Source: an uncultured Pseudothermotoga sp.
GTDB lineage: Bacteria > Thermotogota > Thermotogae > Thermotogales > DSM-5069
DNA: 64,000 nucleotides
Direction of reading: 5' to 3'
Assembly: GCA_937995655.1 (NCBI GenBank)
Contig: CALKJI010000006.1
Location: forward strand, 124,001 to 188,000
The notes under the pieces were generated by a model. The model saw only the letters and a program-made list of their open reading frames with translations. It was not told the DNA's origin and made no database searches. The translations under genes and the position numbers were made by a program. Shown piece by piece: positions 43,260-51,828 of this stretch (its first letter is position 1; each line of letters starts with the position of its first letter).

Positions 43260-45059
43260 TTGGACTACAAAATCTTGGAAAATGGCCTTGTTTCATACAC
43301 AAAAGCTGTGAACAGTTATGTACTTTCCAATGTTACCGAGAACTTTGTGTTAAAGGGTGCAAAACCCGACAAACTGTATTCTTCCAAAGAAGGTTTACTG
43401 TTACAGTTTTCAAAGTCAAATTTCGAGGAACCTTTGACAGCACAGTATTGGCCAAATGGATGCAGCTTCCAGAAGAATGGAATGAGCTGGTCCTTTCTTA
43501 CCTCTGACAAAGCAAGATCGATTCTGTTGATTGTAAATGGTCTCAGAAGGGTTGAGCTTCGTTTTGAAGTGCCACTCAAGAGAAGTTTCAAAGTACCTTT
43601 TCTTGAGCCGGTAGACTTTGAAAAGCCGCTGGAGGTTAACCTGTCAAAAAGATCGATAAATTTCTCAAATCTTTTGAAAATAAGCATTTTGGAAGGAAAA
43701 ATTGTGGACTTTGTACACAAAGATGGCAGGATTTTTGAACTAATAGTTGAGAGTAACGACAGTAATTTGGTCAAAATCTCTTTTGGTGAAGATACTTCAG
43801 CCGATGGTTCTGAAGAAAATGAAAACAGAGTGTATTTACGAAAACTTTGTGAATACTGTCCACCAGGCTTGAACAATTTGGAAAAGTCTTTGTACTTGTT
43901 TGCATTGCATACGGCAATTTCTTGCTGGAAGGATTTCGGTGTTGCCATGGCCTTATCGGCAGGTAACAACTACAGTTTTCCTCCGAGAACCTATTTCAGA
44001 GATGGCTTTTGGACATCGCTTACACTTCTTCGAAGTAACCCAGGAATCGTCAGAAAGCAGATCCTTGCTTTAGCCCAAGGCGTGCACGAAGATGGTTGTC
44101 CAAGTGCAGTGATGTTTTTGAACGACGATGAGAGGAAATTACTGAAAGATTTCATTTCAAAATCACCACAGCTTGCAAAATTCGTTAGATACGAAAACGA
44201 TTGGTGGTCAGACCATCACGATTCTGGTCCATTCTTTGTTTTGTTGGTTTACGAATATCTCAAGTTCACCGGTGACATGTCAATTTTGTTCGAGAAGGTT
44301 GATAAAAAGACTATCTTAGAGAAGTTAGATTTAATAATGCTTCGAATAGATAGATACCCCAAAGATAAAGATGGTTTGATGCTCAGACCGTACGATTCGA
44401 ACGATTGGGCAGATAATGTTTTCAGAAATGGCTTGGTTTCTTACGATCTAGCACTTCAAATAGCTGCTTTAGGGAAAGCTATTGAGATTTTAAAACTTGT
44501 CGCTGACGATGCGAAGAAGGAAAACCTGCAGCAAAAATACAACAAGTTGAAGATAAAATTCAATCAAAAGCTCTTTAATCATGAAAAAGGATACTATTAT
44601 GATTTTGTCGGGACTTATGTGGAGGATCATTTGAGTCTAGACACAGTTGTAGCCATCCTTTACGATCTTGCAGACAAAGACAAAGCTCTATCGACACTTT
44701 CTAAAATGGGTGAGTTACTGCAAACAAAGAACAACCCCCAGCAACCTTATGGTGATTGGGGTGTCATGAATGTCTGGCCTACTTACAGGAAAAGATCTCA
44801 TCTATTTGGGAAGAGTGCCTTTGCTTTCAGATACCATAATGCGAGTTGTTGGCCTTATCTGAGTTGTGCCTTTGCTTTGGCACAGTTCAAAAATGGTTTT
44901 GATCCGTCCTACGCACTTATCAGATGGTGGGAGTATTCATTGGAAAAGGGTTGGTTGAACTTGGTTGAGTACTATTCGCCAGTTTATCCTCGAGGTGGAT
45001 TAAACCAAGGTTGGAGTTCTTTTGCAGGTTTTGTCATAGATGAAATATACAGAAAGTGA
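43260..45059 (+). CDS. Six-hairpin (alpha/alpha)6 glycosidase-like protein
   Basis: A 599-residue cytoplasmic protein. Residues about 1-200 are beta-rich; after that it is helical and resembles (alpha/alpha)6 glycosidases of the GH63/GH78/debranching type. Possible active-site regions are YFRDGFWTSLTLL, HEDGCPSAVMF, YDSNDWADNVFRNG and PYGDWGVMNVWPTY. I cannot assign a GH family. Acidic residues Asp/Glu in RDGFW and GDWG are candidates for catalysis. TTG at 43260, 5-8 bp after AAGGAG, is preferred over the GTG at 43251 within that site. It probably hydrolyses the imported oligosaccharide. Confidence 0.6.
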   Translation: MDYKILENGLVSYTKAVNSYVLSNVTENFVLKGAKPDKLYSSKEGLLLQFSKSNFEEPLTAQYWPNGCSFQKNGMSWSFLTSDKARSILLIVNGLRRVELRFEVPLKRSFKVPFLEPVDFEKPLEVNLSKRSINFSNLLKISILEGKIVDFVHKDGRIFELIVESNDSNLVKISFGEDTSADGSEENENRVYLRKLCEYCPPGLNNLEKSLYLFALHTAISCWKDFGVAMALSAGNNYSFPPRTYFRDGFWTSLTLLRSNPGIVRKQILALAQGVHEDGCPSAVMFLNDDERKLLKDFISKSPQLAKFVRYENDWWSDHHDSGPFFVLLVYEYLKFTGDMSILFEKVDKKTILEKLDLIMLRIDRYPKDKDGLMLRPYDSNDWADNVFRNGLVSYDLALQIAALGKAIEILKLVADDAKKENLQQKYNKLKIKFNQKLFNHEKGYYYDFVGTYVEDHLSLDTVVAILYDLADKDKALSTLSKMGELLQTKNNPQQPYGDWGVMNVWPTYRKRSHLFGKSAFAFRYHNASCWPYLSCAFALAQFKNGFDPSYALIRWWEYSLEKGWLNLVEYYSPVYPRGGLNQGWSSFAGFVIDEIYRK

Positions 45060-45075
45060 ACTGGGAGGTGCCTTC

Positions 45076-46899
45076 ATGGTTGAAAAATGGAATCATTATC
45101 CAGTCTATATGTGGGCAGGTCCAGGGACGATAAGAATCAACAAGGTCAAGTTCCCAGGTAAGTCAATCGATGAAGAGGTTCACATCAAAGGAGGTTTGCA
45201 CGAGGGCGCTGCTCGCCTTAAGAAGATGGGATACAACTGGGCTTATTGTACCTATAACTGGGGTTTCCCACCGGAGATCGAAAAAGAAGATCACGAATAT
45301 TTCAAGAGGACTGTGGAAGAATATCATAGTGAAGGACTAAAGGTCTTTGGTTATGTACAGTTTTCCAACGTGGTTTTTACAGGATCGTATTTGACAAAGC
45401 GCTGGTATGCTCTGGATCCATATGGAGAAAGGATAAATTACTACTCTGGGAGATACTTAATCTGTCCAACAGATCCCCAATGGAAGGAACACTTAAGGCA
45501 AGTCGTTGTTGGAATAGTTAACGCAGGAGCCGATGGTGTTTTCTTTGATAACATCTTTGGCTCGTGGTTTGGTTTTCGCCCTTGTTACTGTGACAGATGT
45601 CAAGAATTGTTTAAAGAATTTGCAACAAGGCAAGGTTTTGAAGTAAAAGGTATACCTCATCATCTTGGTGAAGATATAGATTCAAAGTTGTATTTGATCT
45701 GGCGAAGAAAGGTGATTTGGCAAACGGTGCAAGAACTTTCGAAAGTTGCAAGAGAGTTAAAGCCAGATATTTTGATCTCATCGAACTCCTTCGAAGCGGG
45801 TATAAGTAAACTTTCCATCATGGCTGGAATAGACTTGAGAGAGGCATTCAGGGTTCAAGACTTAGTGATGATTGAAAATCACCAGATGCCAAGAAAGTTT
45901 AACGGGATACAAATCTTCAACACCATGACCTATAGAATAGCACACGCACACAGCAAAGGAAAACCAGTGACCTCTGTATCTTACATGTTTGGAATCGGTG
46001 ATGACTCAGTGTACCCAACCAGAATCTATCTTCAAACGATGGCAGAAGCTTATTCAAATGACTCGGTCATGGTTCTAAAGGGGACGGAATATTTTCACAA
46101 TGGGAAATGGACGTTGATAACCGATGACCAGTTCCAAGAGGTACGCAACCAGATTGAAGACTATCACAAATGGTACAAAAAGAGCCTTGAAAAAAAACTA
46201 TACGGTGAGAGAGCAACAAGGATAGGTATCTTCCACCCATACGACTCATTGACTTTTCACTGGGAAAGGACAGCATTACCCTTCTTCGCGGCGCAACATG
46301 AACTTATTCGATCTAATATAGATTACAGAGTGGTTTGGGATGACTTTGATGGGATCGATCTTTTGATTGTTCCACCTATCTTTGAAGAGAACGAGATAAA
46401 AGTAGTGAAAGAATTCAATAGAGAGAAGATCTTTCTTGGCTATTGTCCATTTGAGGGTGAGAAGTTGATATGGAAAGATGAATATAAAGTGATGTCTTCA
46501 CACCAAAAACCTGATCAGCAAATGGCTTTGGAACAAGATCTTGCATTGTTGAACTTTGCTACTTATTTCAATGACCCCCGCTGGAGAGAGAGACTTCAAA
46601 AAGATGGCTTCTTGTTCTTCAACTATCTGAACTACTGCTACACATTCACACATCCATTTGATCGCGATGAACTCATCAAGATGGTCGAGGGTTATCAAAA
46701 TTGGAAAGTAAAATCCAATGGGTTTGTCGTAGTTACTTCTTACATACAAGATAATTTTTTAAAAATACACGTTGTGAACCTAGAAGAAACAGAGGTAAAG
46801 ATCGATCTATCGCTGCCACCAAATTATAAATTAAAAGATCTTCTTGAGTACAAGTACGATAACGCCTTTGTGCACAGGATTTATTTTATTGCTATTTGA
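45076..46899 (+). CDS. Putative TIM-barrel glycosidase-like protein
   Basis: A 607-residue protein without signal peptide. About residues 30-330 read as a (beta/alpha)8 barrel: DGVFFDNIFGSWFGFRPCYC (near 157) places an Asp-Asn pair at a strand end as in amylase/melibiase-like barrels, and PCYCDRCQELF, a Cys-rich loop, suggests a metal or structural site. A second domain, about 385-475, resembles the Rossmann-type trimerisation domain of GH42-like enzymes (DLLIVPPIFEEN), and a small beta domain ends the chain. I do not recognise a GH family. ATG at 45076 follows GGGAGGTG. Last gene of the ROK-controlled operon. Confidence 0.55.
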   Translation: MVEKWNHYPVYMWAGPGTIRINKVKFPGKSIDEEVHIKGGLHEGAARLKKMGYNWAYCTYNWGFPPEIEKEDHEYFKRTVEEYHSEGLKVFGYVQFSNVVFTGSYLTKRWYALDPYGERINYYSGRYLICPTDPQWKEHLRQVVVGIVNAGADGVFFDNIFGSWFGFRPCYCDRCQELFKEFATRQGFEVKGIPHHLGEDIDSKLYLIWRRKVIWQTVQELSKVARELKPDILISSNSFEAGISKLSIMAGIDLREAFRVQDLVMIENHQMPRKFNGIQIFNTMTYRIAHAHSKGKPVTSVSYMFGIGDDSVYPTRIYLQTMAEAYSNDSVMVLKGTEYFHNGKWTLITDDQFQEVRNQIEDYHKWYKKSLEKKLYGERATRIGIFHPYDSLTFHWERTALPFFAAQHELIRSNIDYRVVWDDFDGIDLLIVPPIFEENEIKVVKEFNREKIFLGYCPFEGEKLIWKDEYKVMSSHQKPDQQMALEQDLALLNFATYFNDPRWRERLQKDGFLFFNYLNYCYTFTHPFDRDELIKMVEGYQNWKVKSNGFVVVTSYIQDNFLKIHVVNLEETEVKIDLSLPPNYKLKDLLEYKYDNAFVHRIYFIAI

Positions 46900-46907
46900 T
46901 CTTCAAA

Positions 46908-46935
46908 AACAAGTGAGGCAAAAGCCTCACTTGTT
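46908..46935. terminator. Bidirectional terminator
   Basis: Perfect 12-bp arms AACAAGTGAGGC and GCCTCACTTGTT with loop AAAA, then CTTT on the plus strand and TTTTGAAG on the minus. It lies 9 bp after the plus-strand gene and overlaps the final codons of the minus-strand dehydrogenase. Confidence 0.8.
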
Positions 46936-47913
46936 CTTTAAGATCTCTGTGTTAACCAAATTTGGTGGTATCTCACCTTTCAAAGCTTTTACAATATTTT
47001 CGGCTGCCATGATAGACATCTTTGTTCTTGTAGCGTGGGATGCTGAGCCAATGTGCGGAGCAAGAACGACATTTTCTAATTCAAGAAGCTCGGGCTCAAC
47101 CTGTGGTTCGTTCTCAAATACATCTAATGCAGCTCCTCTGATCCATTTTTCTTCCAGTGCTTTCACAAGGGCTTTTTCATCCACAATGGGACCACGTGCA
47201 GTATTTATCAGGTAAGCTCCCTTTTTCATGAGTTTGAACTGATCTTCCCCGATCAAATGATGTGTCTGCTTTGTGAGTGGAAGATGCAAAGTGATGAAAT
47301 CAGATTCCTTTAAAAGTGTATTTAAATCTACATAAGTTGCATTAAGTTCTCTCTCTATTTCTTCAGATACTCTCGATCGGCTGTAATAAAGAACCTTCAT
47401 TTTGAAACCTATCGCTCGTCTTGCAACGGCTTGACCTATTCTGCCAAAACCAATTATTCCAAGCGTTGCTCCATAAAGGTCTGTACCTAAAAGTAGCATA
47501 GGTTCCCATCCACGAAACTTTCCTGCCCTGACAAATTTGTCACCTTCAACAATCCTTCTTGCAACTGCCATCATCAAAGCCCAGGTCAAGTCAGCGGTAG
47601 TCTCTGTAAGAACACCGGGCGTGTTAGTCACCATTATTCCCCTCTTGGTAGCCTCTTCAACATCGATGTTGTTGTACCCAACAGCATAATTGGCAATAAC
47701 TTTCAGTCTTGGGCCCGCCGCTTCCATAACTTCTTTGTCTATAACATCTGCCAAAAGGCACAGAAGGGCATCGATACCCTTCACTTTTTCAACAAGTATC
47801 CCTTTGGGTATGAGCCCATCGTGATCGCTCACTTCAACATCGAAGTTTTCATACAATATCTTCAGTCCTTCTTCTGGTATCTTGCTCGTGACAAACACCC
47901 TAGGTCTTGTCAT
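46927..47913 (-). CDS. D-2-hydroxyacid dehydrogenase (glyoxylate/hydroxypyruvate reductase type)
   Basis: A 328-residue NAD(P)-linked enzyme. NAD loop LGIIGFGRIGQAVARRAIG (near 149-167), NTARGPIVDEKAL with the catalytic-region Arg, FENEPQVEP (Glu) and LAPHIGSA (His). The N-terminal VFVTSKIPEEGLKIL matches the GyaR/glyoxylate reductase class. As the last gene of a leftward operon with an HpaI aldolase it could reduce a 2-keto or semialdehyde product, e.g. hydroxypyruvate or glyoxylate; this is inference. Confidence 0.88.
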   Translation of the reverse strand: MTRPRVFVTSKIPEEGLKILYENFDVEVSDHDGLIPKGILVEKVKGIDALLCLLADVIDKEVMEAAGPRLKVIANYAVGYNNIDVEEATKRGIMVTNTPGVLTETTADLTWALMMAVARRIVEGDKFVRAGKFRGWEPMLLLGTDLYGATLGIIGFGRIGQAVARRAIGFKMKVLYYSRSRVSEEIERELNATYVDLNTLLKESDFITLHLPLTKQTHHLIGEDQFKLMKKGAYLINTARGPIVDEKALVKALEEKWIRGAALDVFENEPQVEPELLELENVVLAPHIGSASHATRTKMSIMAAENIVKALKGEIPPNLVNTEILKNK

Positions 47914-48852
47914 TCATCGAACCTCCTTTAGAAACTTTGAGTATGCCGCAAGGAATGTCCTTTTTGCATTCGCAATCACAAGGTCTGGGTCCTCATCTGG
48001 TAATGGCTTGATTTCAAAGGATATCACAGGCTTTTGTGTTGCCACCCTTTTTTCAAAATAATTATTTTTCCAAAGAGTCCTCAAGAAATAAGTGAGTTCT
48101 TCAACATCATTCACCCCACCATTTATGCCAAACCTTGGATGAAGATCTCCATAGAGGGGATGGTCTTTCTCAAGGACGGCGTTACCTATGTGAACGTGTG
48201 TTATAAAGGGTGAAAGTAAGCTGACGGTGTAAAATGGATCTTCAAAAAGTAATGGCTGATGAGATAGATCAACGGTGAGACCAAAGTTTCCGCAGTGGTT
48301 TCTAACTCTAGACGCGATCTCAAAAGCAACAGGTGCTGGCCCAACTAGAGCCTTTTTGTCGACTGCCCAATCAAAGATTTCTAAGTTCACTGAGATCGTA
48401 CGATCGTCCTCTATACATTTCGATTTGGCATAATCACAGAGTTCCACGAGAGATTTCACAAGCTGGTCTTTCGCTTTTTCAATCTCAGCTTTAGGTATCT
48501 TGCCGCTCAATAAAGCTACTGTTCTTGCACCACTGATATATGCTTTATCGATGGCCGATTTGAGTTCTTGAACCGCTTCGTTTCTTTCCCTTTCGTCGAT
48601 AGATCCAAGATCGAGTTTTTTAGTCAACACCACTGGCTGTGCTGCAACGAGTAATTCAACCTTTGCAGTTTCGCACATTTTTCCTATTTCCTTGAAAAGA
48701 TCTTCATCTATGAGTGCACTCACTTCTATTGCCTGGAAAAATTCGTCGGTGAGTACTCTCTTGATCGTTGAAAGTATCTCTTCCTCGGTCCTTGCGTCTG
48801 GATAAGCCATGAAATGTATCAAACCCATGTGAAATTGATCGTGCCAAATCAA
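47914..48852 (-). CDS. Sugar phosphate isomerase/epimerase (AP-endonuclease-2-like TIM barrel)
   Basis: A 312-residue xylose-isomerase-like barrel. Metal-binding residues are seen in SVNLEIFDW (Glu), LTVDLSHQPLLF (Asp/His), FITHVHIGNAVL (His), and SFEIKP (Glu) near the end. Substrate unknown. It begins 13 bp after the aldolase and stops next to the dehydrogenase start. Possibly an epimerase or isomerase in the same pathway. Confidence 0.8.
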   Translation of the reverse strand: MIWHDQFHMGLIHFMAYPDARTEEEILSTIKRVLTDEFFQAIEVSALIDEDLFKEIGKMCETAKVELLVAAQPVVLTKKLDLGSIDERERNEAVQELKSAIDKAYISGARTVALLSGKIPKAEIEKAKDQLVKSLVELCDYAKSKCIEDDRTISVNLEIFDWAVDKKALVGPAPVAFEIASRVRNHCGNFGLTVDLSHQPLLFEDPFYTVSLLSPFITHVHIGNAVLEKDHPLYGDLHPRFGINGGVNDVEELTYFLRTLWKNNYFEKRVATQKPVISFEIKPLPDEDPDLVIANAKRTFLAAYSKFLKEVR

Positions 48853-48865
48853 CTTGCACCGCCTC

Positions 48866-49639
48866 CTAACTGAGCCTTAAAGAGTCTACGATCCTTTTTC
48901 CCCCATCTACAATAAGGTTTATGTCACTTGAACATACTAAAAGTCTCATACCTTTGTTCATCCAAGGTTTTATGGCATCTGGTGTTGAAAGATGAATACC
49001 GCATGGCAGACCAAGATCGAGAGATTTTGTAACAAATTTCTCTATCTGTTGTTGAACATAGGGGTTATCGACTTCGCCGGGATAACCAAGGTCTTGAGAT
49101 AGATCGTTTGGTCCGAGCAAGAGTGCATCGATCCCGGGCATGATTAATTCTTCGAGATTATCTATTGCCTTTTTATTTTCGATTTGGAGAATTATCATCG
49201 TGTTCTCGTTTGCCCATTTGATATACTCGTCCTTCCTAACAGATGAAAAGCCTGTTGGAGCCTTTCTCGTTGCCATGCCCCTTGCGCCCATGGGGTAGTA
49301 CTTAGTAGCTTTTATGATTTGTTCAACGATTTCTTTTTCTTGAGCTTGTGGTATCACAAGACCTTCTGCACCACAATCAAGGGGTCTTGACAAGTTGTCA
49401 TGACCAAACCGAGTTGGAACTCTGACGATGGGTGTTATCTCGCTTGCCTTGGCAGCCCAGATCATGTCTTGCACTGTTTCAAGAGTGAACGATGAATGTT
49501 CCATGTCTATGATGAAGAAGTCAAAACCTGCAGTGGCAAGCATCTGAGCTATACTTGGTGTTCTTATTTCACTCACCATTGTTCCGATAACTGTTTTGCC
49601 TTCTTTCAAAAGTTTCTTCACCTTGTTTACTTTCATCAA
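48866..49639 (-). CDS. HpcH/HpaI family aldolase
   Basis: A 257-residue class II pyruvate aldolase-like enzyme. Conserved parts are GTMVSEIRTPSIAQMLATAG, FIIDMEHSSF (near 42-51, catalytic His), RVPTRFGHDNLSRPLDCGAE and ILQIENKKAID (metal-binding Glu), then LLLGPNDLSQDLG. Family members split 4-hydroxy-2-keto acids (5-keto-4-deoxyglucarate, 2-keto-3-deoxyrhamnonate, HHED) to pyruvate and an aldehyde. Its neighbours, two hydroxyacid dehydrogenases, suggest a sugar-acid route. ATGA overlap with the upstream dehydrogenase. Confidence 0.88.
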   Translation of the reverse strand: MMKVNKVKKLLKEGKTVIGTMVSEIRTPSIAQMLATAGFDFFIIDMEHSSFTLETVQDMIWAAKASEITPIVRVPTRFGHDNLSRPLDCGAEGLVIPQAQEKEIVEQIIKATKYYPMGARGMATRKAPTGFSSVRKDEYIKWANENTMIILQIENKKAIDNLEELIMPGIDALLLGPNDLSQDLGYPGEVDNPYVQQQIEKFVTKSLDLGLPCGIHLSTPDAIKPWMNKGMRLLVCSSDINLIVDGGKRIVDSLRLS

Positions 49640-50613
49640 TCCACCTCGTATCCATATTTTTTCAAAAGATGTAGATTGGCTGGAAAGGTTGGTTTTTTTC
49701 CAGAAAGGACCTCAATGACGCCCTGTGCAGCATCTCGAGCCATTCTAAAAGTGCATTCCTTTGTCAAAGCAGAGTTGTGTGGTGTGAGTAAGATCTTATC
49801 ACAACTGAAAAAGGGATGATCAGACATTGGTGGTTCATCAACGAAAACATCTGTGGCTGCTCCGGAGATCCATCCTTCTTTCAAAGCTTTCAAAAGTGCA
49901 TTTTCATCCCACAACGAGCCGCGCGCCATATTTATGATGAAAGCAGTTGGTTTCATAAGTCTCAACTGTGGTTCACCTATCAAATTTTTTGTTTCTTCTG
50001 TGAGTGGTGCATGTATTGTGACAAAGTCAGAGCCCTTCAAAAGTGATTCCAAGGGTACAAGTTCTGCACCGATTTCGGCAGCTTTTTTTCTATCGACGTA
50101 TGGGTCAAAAGCCAGTATCTCCATCGAAAAAGCCGCCTGGCATTTCTTGGCTACCAATGTACCTATTCTCCCCAAGCCTATGATTCCTAAGGTTTTTCCC
50201 TCTAAATCTATAGTTGAAAAGAGATCTCTTACTTTGAAATTGTTGTTCCTTGTCTCAAAATCCATCTGTTTGATTTTTTTCGCTAATGCGAGGATGAACA
50301 TGATAGTCGCTTCTGCTACCGAAACAGCGTTTGCATTCGGTGTATTCACAACCCAGATACCTCTTTTTGAGGCTTCTTCAAGATCTACGTTATCCAAGCC
50401 GACACCATGGCGAGCTATCACCTTCAGTTTTTTAGCATTTTGAATGACTCTGGCATTGAAAGGTGATGTTCTAACTATGACACCATCGACATGGGTTATT
50501 TCTCCTGCCACGATTTCTGGATCGGCACTGGAAGCATGAACAATCTCAAAGTTTGCTTCTTTTAACATCTGTAGACCAATTTCATGAATCGGTTGGATGA
50601 TCATGACCTTCAC
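49636..50613 (-). CDS. D-2-hydroxyacid dehydrogenase (PGDH-like)
   Basis: A 325-residue paralogue of the 46927 gene. NAD loop LGIIGLGRIGTLVAKK, NMARGSLWDENALL, VDEPPMSDHPFF and LTPHNSALT. First gene of the operon. The GTG at 50613 lies 6 bp after GGAGGG; a longer frame to 50643 starts before the ribosome site. It is closer to SerA/lactate dehydrogenase-like proteins than to the GyaR type, but substrate is unknown. Confidence 0.87.
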   Translation of the reverse strand: MKVMIIQPIHEIGLQMLKEANFEIVHASSADPEIVAGEITHVDGVIVRTSPFNARVIQNAKKLKVIARHGVGLDNVDLEEASKRGIWVVNTPNANAVSVAEATIMFILALAKKIKQMDFETRNNNFKVRDLFSTIDLEGKTLGIIGLGRIGTLVAKKCQAAFSMEILAFDPYVDRKKAAEIGAELVPLESLLKGSDFVTIHAPLTEETKNLIGEPQLRLMKPTAFIINMARGSLWDENALLKALKEGWISGAATDVFVDEPPMSDHPFFSCDKILLTPHNSALTKECTFRMARDAAQGVIEVLSGKKPTFPANLHLLKKYGYEVD

Positions 50614-50660
50614 CTTTATCCCTCCGAAGATTATGATTATCACTTTCGTAATGACCAGTA

Positions 50661-50683
50661 TTCATTCTATTGATTAGAATGAA
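50661..50683. promoter_or_regulatory. Inverted repeat, putative operator of the aldolase operon
   Basis: Perfect 9-bp arms TTCATTCTA and TAGAATGAA with a 5-bp spacer (TTGAT), downstream of the promoter-like TTGCAT/AATGAT and 48 bp before the GTG start. A+T-rich rather than a terminator-like hairpin, so a repressor site is likely. It does not match the LacI palindrome at 57258. Confidence 0.55.
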
Positions 50684-50699
50684 AAATTTGATCTTCATG

Positions 50700-50728
50700 A
50701 TCATTTATGCACATACAAAGGTATGCAA
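50700..50728 (-). promoter_or_regulatory. Predicted promoter of the hydroxyacid/aldolase operon
   Basis: On the minus strand TTGCAT (50728-50723), 17-bp spacer, AATGAT (50705-50700). A moderate match. Upstream, an imperfect palindrome GTTGATT-T-AATCAAC spans 50766-50780, near the lacI stop, and may be an additional site. Confidence 0.4.
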
Positions 50729-50803
50729 GAAGTGCCCCTTCAATTAGATTATAAATCTTGCCGAGGTTGATTTAATCAACAAAGGTCTTTTCGAGTAAAT
50801 CTC

Positions 50804-51808
50804 TCAGGCGCTACGTCTAACTATTAATTCAACGTCCAATACGAGCTGCTTATAATCTTTTCTCTTACCTTTGAGCTTTTCTAAGAGGATCTTGAAGGCT
50901 TCAAAACCCATTTCATACTTTTTTATTCGAATGGTAGTCAAGGGGGGACGAAAATACGATGCGAACGCGATATCGTCATAACCGATAACAGGTATGTCAT
51001 CGGGCACCCTTTTCCCAATTTCATCTAATGCTCTGATGGCGCCGATGGCAAACAAGTCGTTATAACAAAGGATAGAATCAAAATCTAAACCTTTTTCAAC
51101 AGCCCTTTTCACTCCTTGGTATCCTGCCTCCATATTTTTATTGTATGGCACGGGGATTAGATAGTCTTCTGAAAGATCTATCATTGATTCAGCAAGCGCC
51201 TTTTTATATCCCTCGTACCTCATTTTGGAGGCTGAGTTGTTCAAGTCCGTATTAATGAAAAGTATGCGTCTTCTGTTCTTTGAAATGAGGTGTTTTGTTG
51301 CTAAGTATCCACCATTGATTTCGTCGCTGTATATTTCATCGATGTCAGGCCTATACATATGTCTTCCCAACAGAACGAATGGAAAGTTCATCTTCAAAAG
51401 TTTTTCAAAATCTTCGGTGTCTTGACCAAAAGGGCTGATCAAGAGTCCTTCGACCCTTCTTTCTAATAAGGTTTTGATTGCTTGAGACTGCAATTTTGGG
51501 TCTGTTTCCGTATTCATCAGGAGCAATTGGTATCCGAATTTTCTGGTGGCAGATTCTATTCCTTTTAGGACTTCCGCAAAGAATGGATTGGAACTGTCTT
51601 CTATGATGACACCTATGGTCTTTGTTTCATTCCTTCTTAGGGCAAAAGCAGTTGTATTCTTTATGTATCCAATCTCTTTGGCTATTTTGAAGATTTTCTG
51701 TCTTGTCTGCTTACTGATGTCCGTTTTACCCCGCAACGCTTTAGAAACAGTGTTTACAGAAACACCCGCGCGCTGAGCTATATCTTTCATCGTTACATAT
51801 TTTTTCAT
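50804..51808 (-). CDS. LacI-family transcriptional regulator
   Basis: A 334-residue regulator. The HTH (TMKDIAQRAGVSVNTVSKAL, residues 6-25) is classic for LacI/GalR, with the hinge and periplasmic-binding-like effector domain following (KTIGVIIEDSSNPFFAEVL; PVIGYDDIAFASYF). It is the last gene of the ABC-GH2 operon, 20 bp after GH2, and probably binds the palindrome at 57258. The ligand is expected to be a sugar released or imported by the operon. Confidence 0.93.
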   Translation of the reverse strand: MKKYVTMKDIAQRAGVSVNTVSKALRGKTDISKQTRQKIFKIAKEIGYIKNTTAFALRRNETKTIGVIIEDSSNPFFAEVLKGIESATRKFGYQLLLMNTETDPKLQSQAIKTLLERRVEGLLISPFGQDTEDFEKLLKMNFPFVLLGRHMYRPDIDEIYSDEINGGYLATKHLISKNRRRILFINTDLNNSASKMRYEGYKKALAESMIDLSEDYLIPVPYNKNMEAGYQGVKRAVEKGLDFDSILCYNDLFAIGAIRALDEIGKRVPDDIPVIGYDDIAFASYFRPPLTTIRIKKYEMGFEAFKILLEKLKGKRKDYKQLVLDVELIVRRSA

Positions 51809-51828
51809 CGGTCACCACCTTATGATAC

